Of a stretch of 64,000 bases of DNA, positions 34,301-43,386 are shown one piece after another (position 1 is the first letter of the stretch; the number at the start of each line of letters is the position of its first letter). The translations under genes were made by a program, and so were the position numbers. The notes below the pieces were generated by a model, which saw only the letters and a list, made by a program, of their open reading frames with translations, ran no database searches and had not been told where the DNA came from. The stretch is from Cranoglanis bouderius (lineage: Eukaryota; Chordata; Actinopteri; Siluriformes; Cranoglanididae), in contig CM042543.1 of the NCBI GenBank assembly GCA_023630585.1, positions 23,060,760 through 23,124,759 of the forward strand. Direction: 5' to 3'.

Positions 34301-37300
34301 TTTGATTGTAGGATACAATCACAGTCTCAATTTTAACAGCAGATCTGATGAAAATCAAATACTTCTATGTCTGTGTGTTTATTAAAAATCATCCAGGCCA
34401 GTCTCAGACGTGTGAGGCAGAGGGAGCAAAGATAAGCCAGTGCTGGGGACATGGCTGTCTGCCATTGATGCGTCTGACTAGTCCATACTGATAAAACCCA
34501 TTATTCTGTCTAAAGAAACTGACCACTACAAAGACTACAAAGTGTGTGGTTGAACAGCGCGCAGAGCAATAGGGTGATATATACCGCAGACAACATCATG
34601 AATGTTTGCATATTAGTGCATCAGTTTATTGGCTTCCAATCTCATAATCATGAGATATTATCAGTCCCTCCAGGATTATGCGATTTTGCGATCCGCAGAT
34701 TTTCCACAGCTTTGGGCCAAGAGTCAGCTCAGGGATTAAAACATTGGACTACTGATCAGAAGGTTGTGAGTTCAAATCCCAGCACCTCCAAGCTGCCACT
34801 GCTGGGCCCTTGAGCAAGGCCCTTAACCCTCAACTGCTCAGCTGTATAAATGAGATGAATGTAAGTTGCTCTGGAAAAGGGCGTCCGCCAAATGTCATAA
34901 ATGAGTACAGCTAACAGGTCTTGTTTCATCACTGCAAAAGACTGTGCAATTGCAGTTTCACCAATTCAAGTACTTTTCCACAACAAAAGCACAAAAAACT
35001 CAGAAATTTGCATCACAAATTTTGAAAAAAAGCCACAGCAAAATCAAGTATTTTTGGCTGTAACAATCACAAAATACTCTGTACGGACTATTATTATGGA
35101 CGATTATATACAGCCTGCAACACCATAAAAATGTTGTGTCTGTTCAGGTCTCTTTATATGTAAGCATTCCCAAACTTTGGCTATCCAAAGCTAAAGTTTT
35201 ATAGTACTTGACCTCATGAAAGATTTCTACGGATTTGAACAGCATGATTAGATTCGATGTAAGAAAAAGAGAGGCAGTACTGTGGCACAGAGGGTGGCAC
35301 TGCCATCTCACAGCTCCCCGGTTTGATCCTGAGCTCAGGTTATTGTCTGTGTGGAGCTTCTAGGCATGTTCTCTCGTGTCCACATGGGTTTCCTCTGGGA
35401 TCTCCAGTTTCCTCCCACCTCCCAAAAACAAGGTAGATTGGCTACTCTAAATTGCAGCTAGGTGTGAATTAGCGAGTAAATGTGTGTGTGCCAGGCTCTG
35501 CGATGGACTGACATCCAATGGAGGGTGTGTTCCCGCCTCACACCCAGTGTTTCTGGGATAGGCTTCAGATCCACCGTGACCCTGACCAGGATAAAGCGGT
35601 TACTAAAGATGAATGAATGTAAGAAAAAGTAAAAAGGAGTGTACATTGTGACAAATTTGCAAGTGTGAGACGATGTTGTGATTTTCATTACCTTTAAGCT
35701 TGCCAATAAAATTTATGAAAACAATAGAGACATGAATCAATTTAATGGAGAGTGAACAGAATGATAGCAGCGCTAGACTTCCTCTGTTGTAAAAAGGTAA
35801 CTTCAGGTCAGCTAGAATCTCTTTGTAGGAGTAGTTTGAAAACTATTTGATAGGAATTAGTAAGGTATAATATTATTGAAGAATTCTGTAATTTTATATT
35901 AATAAGGATGTATTGTTGTTTGTTTATTTGTTTGTCCATTTATTATTTATTTAGATTTTGGATGTACATGTTTGAATAGTCTGCGTTAGACACTTTACAG
36001 TAAACAAACCATCTATAGACTGTTATGAACCTGTCAGGTGATGGTCCTGTACCAGCTTATCAACTGATTCCTAAAAACATGTCAACAGTTTATGGTTGTT
36101 TAAATTTAGTAGATAATCTACCACGTTGCCACTAGTCCACTGTCACAATTTCACAACCACTTCTTGTTTAAATGCATGACATGTTGTTGAAGACATTTCT
36201 GATATATTCATAATGCTGAGAATAAGTTGCTGACAGTCTATGGTTTATGACAGTCTATAGATTGCTATATATAGGTTTGTTGTCTATGTGTAGAGTTTCT
36301 AAGCAGAGACTATGCGAAGAAATTGTTATCAGAGATTCATTTTTTTTTTTTGCATTATTAAATGTTCACGTTCTCAACACAGTGTAATACGATTAATTTT
36401 CTTTTCATTTCAAATGAAACTTACAAGCCACAAATGATCAACAAACACAAGCTAGGTTTCACACCGTGAAACGAGCTAAAAAAAATTAAAAACATACACA
36501 CTAAAACTATTCCTCTCTTCTGTTCATCTGTGAGCTGAAACTCATACGAATCCTGGCAGTCTACAGTAGGAAGGCAGTTGCGTGGTTTTGGCTGCAGCCC
36601 ACCTACTGACACTGTCACTCTGTCAAGAGCACACTGATAATCAGCGGAAGTGGGAGGCGATTAGACAGGAATCGGTGTTTACAACTCAATAACAAGTAGG
36701 AGTGCCAGCCTCAGGATTTCTCTATTCAGACTTGGTCCTAGCTTTAAAATGGTCATACAAAAGACTTTAAAAACTGTATTCAAACCCTACCACTAAGGAA
36801 AACAAACATCAAATACTGTGTTTAGAACTGAGTGGCATAATTGTCATTTCTTGTCTTTCTCATGTTTTTTTCTTGGAGGTGGGAGAGGAAATGTTAGACT
36901 ATGTTTGTGTTCTGTCGTCACCATCATCATCATCAGTATTTGTATCAGCACTCATCATTCTTTCAGTGCGTCTTATTGAGCATCTGTTTTGCCTATCGCA
37001 CATGGCAGCCGGAGCCTTGTTGCCATGGTATCCCCTGAGTCAGCTGAGCACATTTCACATAACCCTCACAATTACAATGCTTCCCCCTACCACCTCCTCA
37101 GGTAGAAACATGGGCAATCCAGTGTCTAGGAGCTCAAGGATGCTGTAACTTTGTGAGTGGTGGCTCAACTGTCAAGGCTTTGGGCTACTAATTGGAAGGT
37201 TGTGAGTTCAAATCCCAGCACCACCAAGCTGTTACAGGTGGGTCCTTGAGCAAGACCCTTAACTCTCAACTGCTCTGTTGTATCCTCTCTCAGTTGTAAG

Positions 37301-38091
37301 TTGCTTTGGATAAAAGCTTTAGTTGACCAAATGAAAATATCACCCAAAAGCAACAGTAGAGTGCTCATACTATAAATTCTGTTAAGAGCTTATAGTATGT
37401 CCAAGCCCATGTCAAACTCAGGCATAGCTGTAGATATTTAGCAGAGAGAAAGGGCTGTTTTTATTGGTCCATACAATGACTTGGCTTATGGACCAGCACT
37501 TGTAAGTTTAGTTATTATTTCTGGCCAGATCTCTGCCTCAGCAGAGAGGCGTATGAGGATGCCTAAGGTCAGATAGTATCACTCAAGTGACAAACATGAC
37601 GTGTCATTTAAAGTATTGTTGTGAGGCAGCAGAACTGATCTCACTGATCACTTAAAGATTGCAACATCAGGATCAGTACTACAGTGCAGAATTAGTCCTC
37701 TAGTATTTCAGGGAAAAAATGGTTAAACAGGCAGTGAATCGATCATTCATAAAGACTGAAGCTGAGTAGCCATGTCTCTCTGGGTGTGTACTACACAATT
37801 TAGCCTGTTGGATGATTTACGGAACTGGTTTCTACCAGAACACTCTTAGGACTCACAGTGAGCAGTCTAATATAAACTACCTCTGACTCCGACCCCTCCG
37901 TCTCTCACCTCGCAGTCGTAAAGCAGGTGCAGCTGCCCGTCGATCCACTCCTCAATGTCCAATCTCCTCTGGAGGTCTTTACGGTTGTATTTCACTGTTA
38001 GTTTGCCCAGCTTGCGATGGGGGGGCTCCTCCTCTTTGGTCTGAAACATCACCCTGGACTGGGTGCCTGGTTCCGACTCCATGGCTGCCAT
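22391..38091 (-). CDS. ppp1r14d: Protein phosphatase 1 inhibitor, PPP1R14 (CPI-17) family, likely PPP1R14D
   Basis: Members of this family, when phosphorylated in a conserved loop, inhibit PP1 including myosin phosphatase. Four exons in transcript order: 38091-37909, 29644-29564, 22588-22556 and 22459-22391. All are phase 0 with GT-AG borders, giving 121 aa. The core GKLTVKYNRKDLQRRLDIEE contains the regulatory Thr at residue 32. EEEIPELEIDIDELLEL, ELLQECGKPKE and DFINGLLYRMKGLRKM then match the family's acidic linker and C-terminal helix. The start is the first ATG of MAAMESEPG; an in-frame ATG three codons later is possible. The N-terminus RVMFQT recalls PPP1R14B/C, but DEEQRTKL and the position next to zfyve19 favour PPP1R14D. 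Introns hold a Tc1 pair, a Gmr1-like gypsy fragment, a deleted LTR element and SINEs. Confidence 0.88.
22713..23725 (-). mobile_element. Tc1-like element, 5'-truncated
   Basis: The right end (plus-strand low end) is CAGTGCCCTCCACTAATATT after TA. The minus strand carries the transposase from just after the helix-turn-helix to the end. The element is cut at about 23725, where it abuts a gypsy fragment. The same family occurs complete-ended at 53934-60017. Confidence 0.85.
22938..23682 (-). pseudogene. Tc1 transposase remnant with DDE motifs
   Basis: In two blocks: 23682-23434 includes DRVLWSDETKIELFGN (first Asp), and 23258-22938 includes FQQDNDPKHTSKS (second Asp), PSQSPDLKPIENLWGELKRR (Glu) and the natural end GGSPKY. 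The middle is frameshifted and the N-terminal DNA-binding domain is lost. Confidence 0.8.
23750..24400 (-). pseudogene. Gypsy reverse transcriptase remnant
   Basis: LPGRTNLIEHHIETIPGVVV leads into the RT palm: DFRKVNLVSKFNAYPMPRID, LTLDLTKGYWQIPL and AYLDDIIIYSND with an intact YLDD box. It ends abruptly after GWVEVWYLC. RNase H is absent. Confidence 0.8.
24600..25500 (-). pseudogene. Gypsy integrase remnant (upstream of RT)
   Basis: Zinc-finger part FHWPGIHSDVRRWCAACHEC, core with GMDLVRPL and DYATRYPEAV (Asp residues), then SVYHPQMDGLVELFNETLK with the catalytic Glu, and a C-terminal segment LLAKWQGPFEVTQHVG. An interruption near 25140-25180 breaks the frame. Confidence 0.75.
25961..26250 (-). 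pseudogene. Retropepsin-like protease remnant
   Basis: Contains TYHALVDSGCNQTSIHQ with the DSG active-site motif in the place expected after gag. It is fused to flanking gag sequence on one reading frame. Confidence 0.6.
26250..27160 (-). pseudogene. Gypsy gag remnant
   Basis: Starts MENSPLAELITSLANLHRTQ, followed by an Ala/Pro-rich segment and a capsid-like part split over frames. It is typical of fish gypsy gag proteins. Broken by frameshifts; a (GA)n run lies at 26400-26426. Confidence 0.6.
27452..28936 (+). mobile_element. Tc1-like element with both ends
   Basis: Ends CAGTGCCTCCAGAAAGTATT and inverse ACTTTCTGGAGGCACTG, each next to TA. Length 1485 bp. The transposase on the plus strand is decayed in its N-terminal half. 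Confidence 0.9.
28349..28717 (+). pseudogene. Tc1 transposase C-terminal part
   Basis: Encodes FQPTRNLCQVSK, QQDNDPKHRVKTIKKWL (Asp) and RPDLNTIENLWHD (Glu) to a stop. Earlier transposase pieces at 27770-28200 carry stops and frameshifts. Confidence 0.75.
29891..30247 (-). repeat. 3' LTR remnant (R-U5 side only)
   Basis: Matches 31371-31709 almost base for base, except for an expanded 24-bp tandem unit (CACAAAAAACGAGGCATAAA) present about three times here and an indel. Similarity stops abruptly after GGTCTAGA. Confidence 0.85.
30159..31139 (-). other. Repetitive 326-codon reading frame in the LTR element
   Basis: An open frame with units of EVHEGTSAPVLLLP and EVHEGTSAQAKFLS repeated about six times, followed by a long Pro-Ser-Cys-rich tract (PSPC-type units). 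The DNA shows matching tandem repeats of about 42-45 bp and 12-18 bp. Whether it is translated is unknown; it may be an expanded gag linker. Confidence 0.5.
30922..31353 (-). pseudogene. gag-like remnant of the deleted LTR element
   Basis: Starts MDAAGKVRARRAAFKVPAYN and contains DEEQWLGFLLSRLVGYARQW and FVDLLVQVFGSP, the capsid-like pattern of fish gypsy gag. It shifts frame into the repetitive reading frame described separately. Confidence 0.65.
31371..32140 (-). repeat. 5' LTR of the deleted retroelement
   Basis: Reads TGTTAGAGTC at its 5' end on the minus strand and ends TTTCGTAACA. A short inner duplication of CTTCGCTACTCGCTAGC is present near the 5' end. The gag start codon follows within 20 nt, and I see no primer-binding site. 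Confidence 0.85.
32146..34660. other. Intron 1 of the PPP1R14 gene, no recognised feature
   Basis: A/T-rich DNA with no supported exon, RNA gene or repeat with ends on either strand. Confidence 0.5.
34661..35130. repeat. Unnamed dispersed repeat split by a SINE
   Basis: Left part CCCTCCAGGATTATGCGAT through TTTGGGCCAAGAG matches 42080-42245. The right part (34975-35130) is the inverse of 15017-15155 and 62783-62945. A tRNA-type SINE sits between. The family could be hAT-like, but no target duplication was found. Confidence 0.5.
34725..34910 (+). mobile_element. tRNA-derived SINE
   Basis: A box B-like GGTTGTGAGTTCAAATCCC is followed by GCCCTTGAGCAAGGCCCTTA, ACCCTCAACTGCTCAG, and a tail TTGCTCTGGAAAAGGGCGTC then GCCAAATG, the standard teleost SINE body and tail. 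A related copy is at 37160-37330. Confidence 0.75.
35275..35620 (+). mobile_element. Mermaid-like SINE copy
   Basis: Contains GGTTTGATCCTGAGCTCAGG, CACATGGGTTTCCTCTGG, GATGGACTGACATCC and CCTGACCAGGATAAAGCGG, then GATGAATGAATG. Nearly complete. Confidence 0.65.
35621..37159. other. Intronic stretch with no recognised feature
   Basis: Intron 1 of the PPP1R14 gene. Short open frames here lack conserved motifs or codon structure. Confidence 0.45.
37160..37330 (+). mobile_element. tRNA-derived SINE, diverged
   Basis: GGTTGTGAGTTCAAATCCC (box B-like), GGTCCTTGAGCAAGACCCTT, CAACTGCTC and the tail TTGCTTTGGATAAAAGC match the SINE at 34725. Confidence 0.7.
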
Positions 38092-38377
38092 GGCTGCACA
38101 CACAAACCAGGTAGCGCAATCGGCAAGCCCTCTCTCTCTCTCTCACTCTCTGTCGCTCTCTCTCTCTTGCCCCCTCTATCTCTTTCTCCCTCCCTCTGTT
38201 TTCTTGGATATGTCGAATCCACTCACTCTGTCCAACAGCCCCTCTAGCTGGCTCTCTATTACAGCTCTTCTTCTATCTGTCTTTCTCTCACTGTCTTTCA
38301 GCTACTTGCACGCTCGCCGCCTGTTCCTTTGGAGGCTTGTAATGGAAGACGCCTTTTTTGTGTGTGTAAGAGAGGGA

Positions 38378-38447
<70 letters not shown>

Positions 38448-38461
38448 AAGAGAGACAGAGA

Positions 38462-38554
<93 letters not shown>

Positions 38555-38600
38555 GTTTCCCGGAGTGTTTTATGAGAGTCCGCGAGCACAGGTCACAGAG
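38092..38600. promoter_or_regulatory. Upstream region of the PPP1R14 gene with CT and GT microsatellites
   Basis: A pyrimidine tract (CT repeats, about 38129-38170) and a long compound (GT)n (38379-38552, broken by a GA-rich segment at 38436-38462) lie within 500 bp of the start codon. No TATA box is obvious. Confidence 0.45.
38379..38552. repeat. Compound (GT)n microsatellite
   Basis: Two long GT blocks separated by GAGAGAGAGAAAGAGAGACA and a short GTATGAGT interruption. Confidence 0.95.
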
Positions 38601-39849
38601 AGACTGATAAGCTGAGAAGTATAAGATGAGTGACAGAGGGCAGAAAGTGTACTGACAAACACCCACTATTATGTTACCTCCACAGTTCACACAGCTTACA
38701 TCGTAAAGGGTTTAATGGAGGGGGAAATATTGCATGTTGCTGCAATATATCTGCTTACTCTGTATACCCACAGAGCTCTGGGAATTCAATATTAGCTTGG
38801 AAGCTTAGAATCCAATTTTCAGTGCTAATAGTGTTTTATGCAGGTTTAATATCCTGTGCCCGGAAACATTGGGTTGTAATGGATTTGGCTTTTGCTGTGT
38901 TTTCATTAAACATGGAAGAGAGACATGGTCATATGCTTACTGTGCATCAAAACCTGTCCCACTTAAAGTAAGTGATTAGCTCATGTGTCAGTTGTAATTT
39001 ATATAAACTGCCCACAAACTGCAGACAAAAAAACTCTATTTTAGCAAATGCTGTCTAGTGAGCACTGAGGTTGACTATTTGTATAGAACAGAACTGTAGA
39101 AATGTTAAAGATCATGAATATTTACAACACATTTACAGAGAAAGGCCAAAATATATTGATATTAATGTGAATAATAACATGGTGTAGCATGTAAGGAATT
39201 AAAATCCACAGGGCATGCTGTTATAGGAAACTAATCAACATCAGGTTGGTATGATGCCACCCCAAAGTGGATTATTTTTGTATAACAGCACGTCCTAATG
39301 CTTTTCATTCCTCTTATACCACAGCCATTTGGCAACGATTAAAATTCCACACAAGTCCACAAGACAAATTAGTTCCTGGTATCACTTATGTTATAACAGT
39401 TATAAACAGCTACAGTATAAACACTCACTCCCTCATCAGCCTTTCTATTTTTAGCTCTCTCTTGAAGTGAACAAGACATAAAAACCCAGCTTGTCATTGT
39501 TACCAAGAAACTGAAAGGTGCAGCGTTCTCTGTCCTGGAGACTTTCCATTGGCTGTTGCAAAGCACTGACACTGGAGACTCCTTCCATAAATGTTAAATA
39601 AACAAATCCTTACAGAAATAAGGCTTGACCCTATCAAGGATTATGTTTCTCTTTGCTGAATAACAACATGTTGTTTTTAACCATTTATTATTAGCCTTAG
39701 ATTATATTTGTCGCTGTAAATGAGGTGTTATTATAGAAACGATAACATATTAGAATGAGCACATTAATTTAAGCCTGTGATGTAATTTATAGCCAGCACT
39801 ACTGTCAGAGCTGCTGTTATAGAAAATTTATCAACACCTGATCAACTCC
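38601..39849. other. Intergenic, no recognised feature
   Basis: Between divergent PPP1R14 and the mitoguardin-like gene. No supported exon or repeat. Confidence 0.45.
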
Positions 39850-40110
39850 TGAGCTTGCATGTTCTCCCCATGCTTTAGGGGTTTCCTCCGGGTACTCCAG
39901 CTTCCTCCTGCAGTCCAAACACATAAGTGGAAGGCTGACTGGCATTTCCAAATTGTCCATAGTCTGTGAACATGAATGCAATTGTGCCCTGGTCGACACC
40001 ATGTCCAGGGTATCCCCCACCTTGTGCACCGAGTTCCCTGGGATAGGCTCCAGGCTTCCAAGCAACCCTGTGTAGGATAAGTGGTATAGAAAATGGATGG
40101 ATGGAATATC
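39850..40110 (+). mobile_element. Mermaid-like SINE fragment
   Basis: Contains GCATGTTCTCCCC, GGGTTTCCTCCGGGTACTCC, GGCTGACTGGCATTTCC, CCATGTCCAGGGTATCCCCC and GGGATAGGCTCCAGG, followed by GAAAATGGATGG. It lacks the 5' head. Confidence 0.6.
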
Positions 40111-40264
40111 CACCTTTATATATTCAACATATCATAGAAGCAACAGAGATATACAGTAATGAGGGCAAATATAAAGTTTAGCTTCTGTTTCATTTTAATA
40201 GTCTTTGTCATAATCTGTTTGTTTGTTGAGGATCTGTTGAGTCCCATACTGAGAAGCAGGACAA

Positions 40265-40267
40265 TAA

Positions 40268-40298
<31 letters not shown>

Positions 40299-40302
40299 AT
40301 TT
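40265..40302. repeat. (AAAT)n microsatellite
   Basis: About nine tandem AAAT units. Confidence 0.9.
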
Positions 40303-40408
40303 CAAAAATATAGTACCTTGTGAACAAAACTATAAGTAATGCTGTAATAAAGTCCCCATACATACATAACACTTTTTAGCAAAATGTCTTCCAAAATTTT
40401 TCATACTT

Positions 40409-40412
<4 letters not shown>

Positions 40413-40490
<78 letters not shown>
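40413..40490. repeat. (TA)n microsatellite
   Basis: About 39 TA units directly abutting a DNA-transposon-like end (GTACTGTGCAAAAGTTTT). Confidence 0.95.
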
Positions 40491-40495
<5 letters not shown>

Positions 40496-41400
40496 GTGCA
40501 AAAGTTTTATGCACAAAAAAATGCTGTAAAGCAAAGATGCCTTAAAAAAAATGTATTAAATGTTTAAAAAAAAACAACAAAAAAAAAGTAAATAGCAGTA
40601 AACAGTGGTAAATGAAACAAAGTCAATATTTGGTGTGACAAAAAAATAAAAATAAAAATAGTCTCCGGTACAATATGTGCAGTTTTATAAACCACAGCCA
40701 CAGTTCTTCTGGAGACTTTGACTTTTGCACTTGCTTCTTATTTTTGCAGCAAAACCCAGCCGCCTTCATTGTGGTTTTTGTCTGAAAAGTGTCTCTTATA
40801 CTGCTTTCTTTAATGACATACAAACATTTTTCTGTAACATTTAATTTTGTGCTAGAAAACTAATGTTTGGGAATCTGAAATGTTTTTTGTATTGACTTGA
40901 TAATGCAGAAGTCATAAAATAAAAAACCTATAACAAAGTTTGTACTAAAAAAATTGTAAATGCCTGTCCACAACTTTATTCCGGAGATCTTTTGACAGTG
41001 CCTTGCCACCCGTAGTTGACTGTTTGCCTCAGTTGCGCTACCAAGGAGTGAAAAATGCTCCAAGAAAGCTCTTTTCATGCTGAGCTAATCAAAATGACTA
41101 CAGCTGATCACAGTTGAAAGTCAAATGGATTTGTGTGCCATTGAGAAGGTGATTAGCTACACCTGATTGAGTTTACAAGTCATTTTTAGGAGGGGGGTGA
41201 TCCTTTTTCCAACTAAGTGATTCTGTTATTTATTTATTTATTTTTTACATGTTGGTGTTATATCTTTCACTTTCTCAGTTGCACTGAGTAAATACAGCTG
41301 GATGAAATAAAAACTGTGTCCGTCTTCATTTCAGGCTGAAAATCAACTAAATGTGATTATTTTAAAGGGGGGGTGATTTTTTTCTATACCATTCATTCAT
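40491..41400. mobile_element. DNA-transposon-derived fragments
   Basis: The left piece opens GTACTGTGCAAAAGTTTTAT, a common fish DNA-transposon terminus. A second piece (about 40860-41385) ends in AAAGGGGGGGTGATTTTTTT, resembling the tail of a Tc1-type MITE. No matching inverted partner was found for either. Confidence 0.4.
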
Positions 41401-42079
41401 TCATTTATTTATTAATTATAGCCACTGACGAACTGATGTGGTGCTGGAAAACATAGTCCCCTATATTTATGGAGACTTTTGGGACATCCTGTATTTGTTA
41501 AAACCCAGAGTATCAACAGAACTCAAACTTGTGTTGTGTTCACACGCCAATTGGTTACAATAAAAAACACAGAGCTCAACAAGGACCAGAGTGCCACTAT
41601 GGATCTTCCACAGGTCTCATTACAACAACAACAATGCCTGCATTATTTTTCTTTTGTTTTGGCAGGGCATATCAGTCGGCTGTTTCACCCCTCTGATGCG
41701 CCGTCTGTTACAAGCGCTGAATTATTGAGTGCCACTGCAGCTCAACTTTCACAGCCAACAACATTCATTCATTCCACATCTAGTGGCAGGTATTTCCCCT
41801 TCAGGTCCACTTCTAAACGAAAGGCTTCAGGATCAATTCGCCTTAACTTTATCCTGATCAGACAGAAGTCTCAGCTGCCACAGTTTCTCGTTCTTTGTTT
41901 GCCCTTCTTTGTCACACCTGAGTAAGCCATTACGTCAGCTCATGACTCAATGTGCAGAGCTTAAAGGAAAATTCCACATTTTGTAGAAAGCTTTGCTAAG
42001 TACTTGTCAATTAAACTCTAAATCTAGTTTTTCAAAGGTAGGAATTTGTGGTTATCAATTATTAACATTGACACATATC

Positions 42080-42245
42080 AATCCCTCCAGGATTTTGCAA
42101 TCGCAGAAATTGATGCAAAATCAAGCAAACTCTGCAATAGTTCGGAGGAGCTTGCAATGTTTCAAAATTACTCCAGATTTCCCGCAGATTTGGGCCAAGA
42201 GGCATCATTTGATGTCATCACAATGTACACTCAGCCAAACCCCTC
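42080..42245 (+). repeat. Unnamed dispersed repeat (CCTCCAGGATTTTGC family)
   Basis: Shares CCCTCCAGGATT and TTTGGGCCAAGAG with the left part of 34661-35130. Confidence 0.55.
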
Positions 42246-42792
42246 TTCAATTCACATAGGTCGAACATGAATACAGAACATGAATAAATGGTCATATTTA
42301 CCAACAAACATCAGCTGTTATGTTAAACCTAGATTGCAATTTTGATTTGATGCACACAAGGGCACTGTGCAATTTAGTCGGGCTTACATATTGCATGACA
42401 CATTATACTTTCATGAGCATAAAGCTGATTTTACACCAAGAGTAATTCAGCCTGCTCACTTCAAGACATGGAGCATTCATTTCTGTGCTTTTTTGGATAG
42501 TTTAGTAAATAAATGTAAATATTCTAAACATGCATTACCATTGTATATGATCATATAATGTTTCTTAATCAAATGAGATTTTCATTTCTATGCTCTGTGT
42601 CAGTTTAGACTTTCACAAAGTTTGGATTTTAACTGATGGCACAGAGTGAGCTGCTGCAGAGGCTACAGACTGAAATATGGCCTGAGTGCTGTTTAGATTG
42701 TGAGCATGCACTGCAATAATATAGCATGAATATTGTAGTTTGTAGTGTTTCAAGTTAGAAACCATGACCATACCACAATAATAGCAATAATG

Positions 42793-42794
<2 letters not shown>

Positions 42795-42839
<45 letters not shown>
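42795..42839. repeat. (ATA)n microsatellite
   Basis: Fifteen or so ATA units. A comparable AAT array lies at 43014-43064. Confidence 0.9.
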
Positions 42840-43014
42840 CAACAACAACAACGATAATAATACACTTAATAGACTTTATTTTAAATAGGCACTCTATGTG
42901 CTGCCAGTATCCAGTGTAAAGTCCACTTTGATTAACATGACAGTAGGTTGGACTGCATTCTGGTGTAAAATGGGCTTAAGAGGAGCTCCAGACTGAATGA
43001 TGGCTGATAACATT

Positions 43015-43063
<49 letters not shown>

Positions 43064-43386
43064 GGTAGCTTTAATTATTATTAAATGTTCCACAAGTTTC
43101 TATTAAAAAAACAAAAAAACAATCCGCATCTCAGGTGAATCCCACGTGGGGTCGCGAGCCCCAGTTCGAGAATCATCTGTGCATTAAATCTCACGCGTCA
43201 TCTGCGTGTTTGTTGTTTTTCTTCAAATTGTTTGTGTTTAAAATGTCTCCATGGTGAGAAATGCGTTCCATCGAATTATTTTAAACCAAAACACAACATC
43301 GACTTTTTGCTTCGCTACGGATCAACATCATCTTTTTCACCTCAACACAAAGTGTACGAAGAAACTTCTGACGGAAAAAAAAAACG

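Larger units (their letters stand above)
41401..43386. other. Upstream region of the mitoguardin-like gene
   Basis: Holds the dispersed repeat at 42080-42245, ATA/AAT arrays at 42795-42839 and 43014-43064, and a short CpG-containing segment near 43135-43210. A 148-codon open frame at 41479 has no motif I recognise and looks fortuitous. Confidence 0.45.

Noticed and set aside
34740..34800. Possible tRNA gene at the box B-like motif
   Set aside because: No cloverleaf can be drawn; flanking sequence is the standard teleost SINE body.
38298..38690. Open frames with Thr-His or Cys-Val runs
   Set aside because: Artefacts of the (GT)n microsatellite.
41479..41925. 148-codon plus-strand open frame
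   Set aside because: No recognisable motif, poor start context and surrounding DNA is repeat-like; not joined to any exon.
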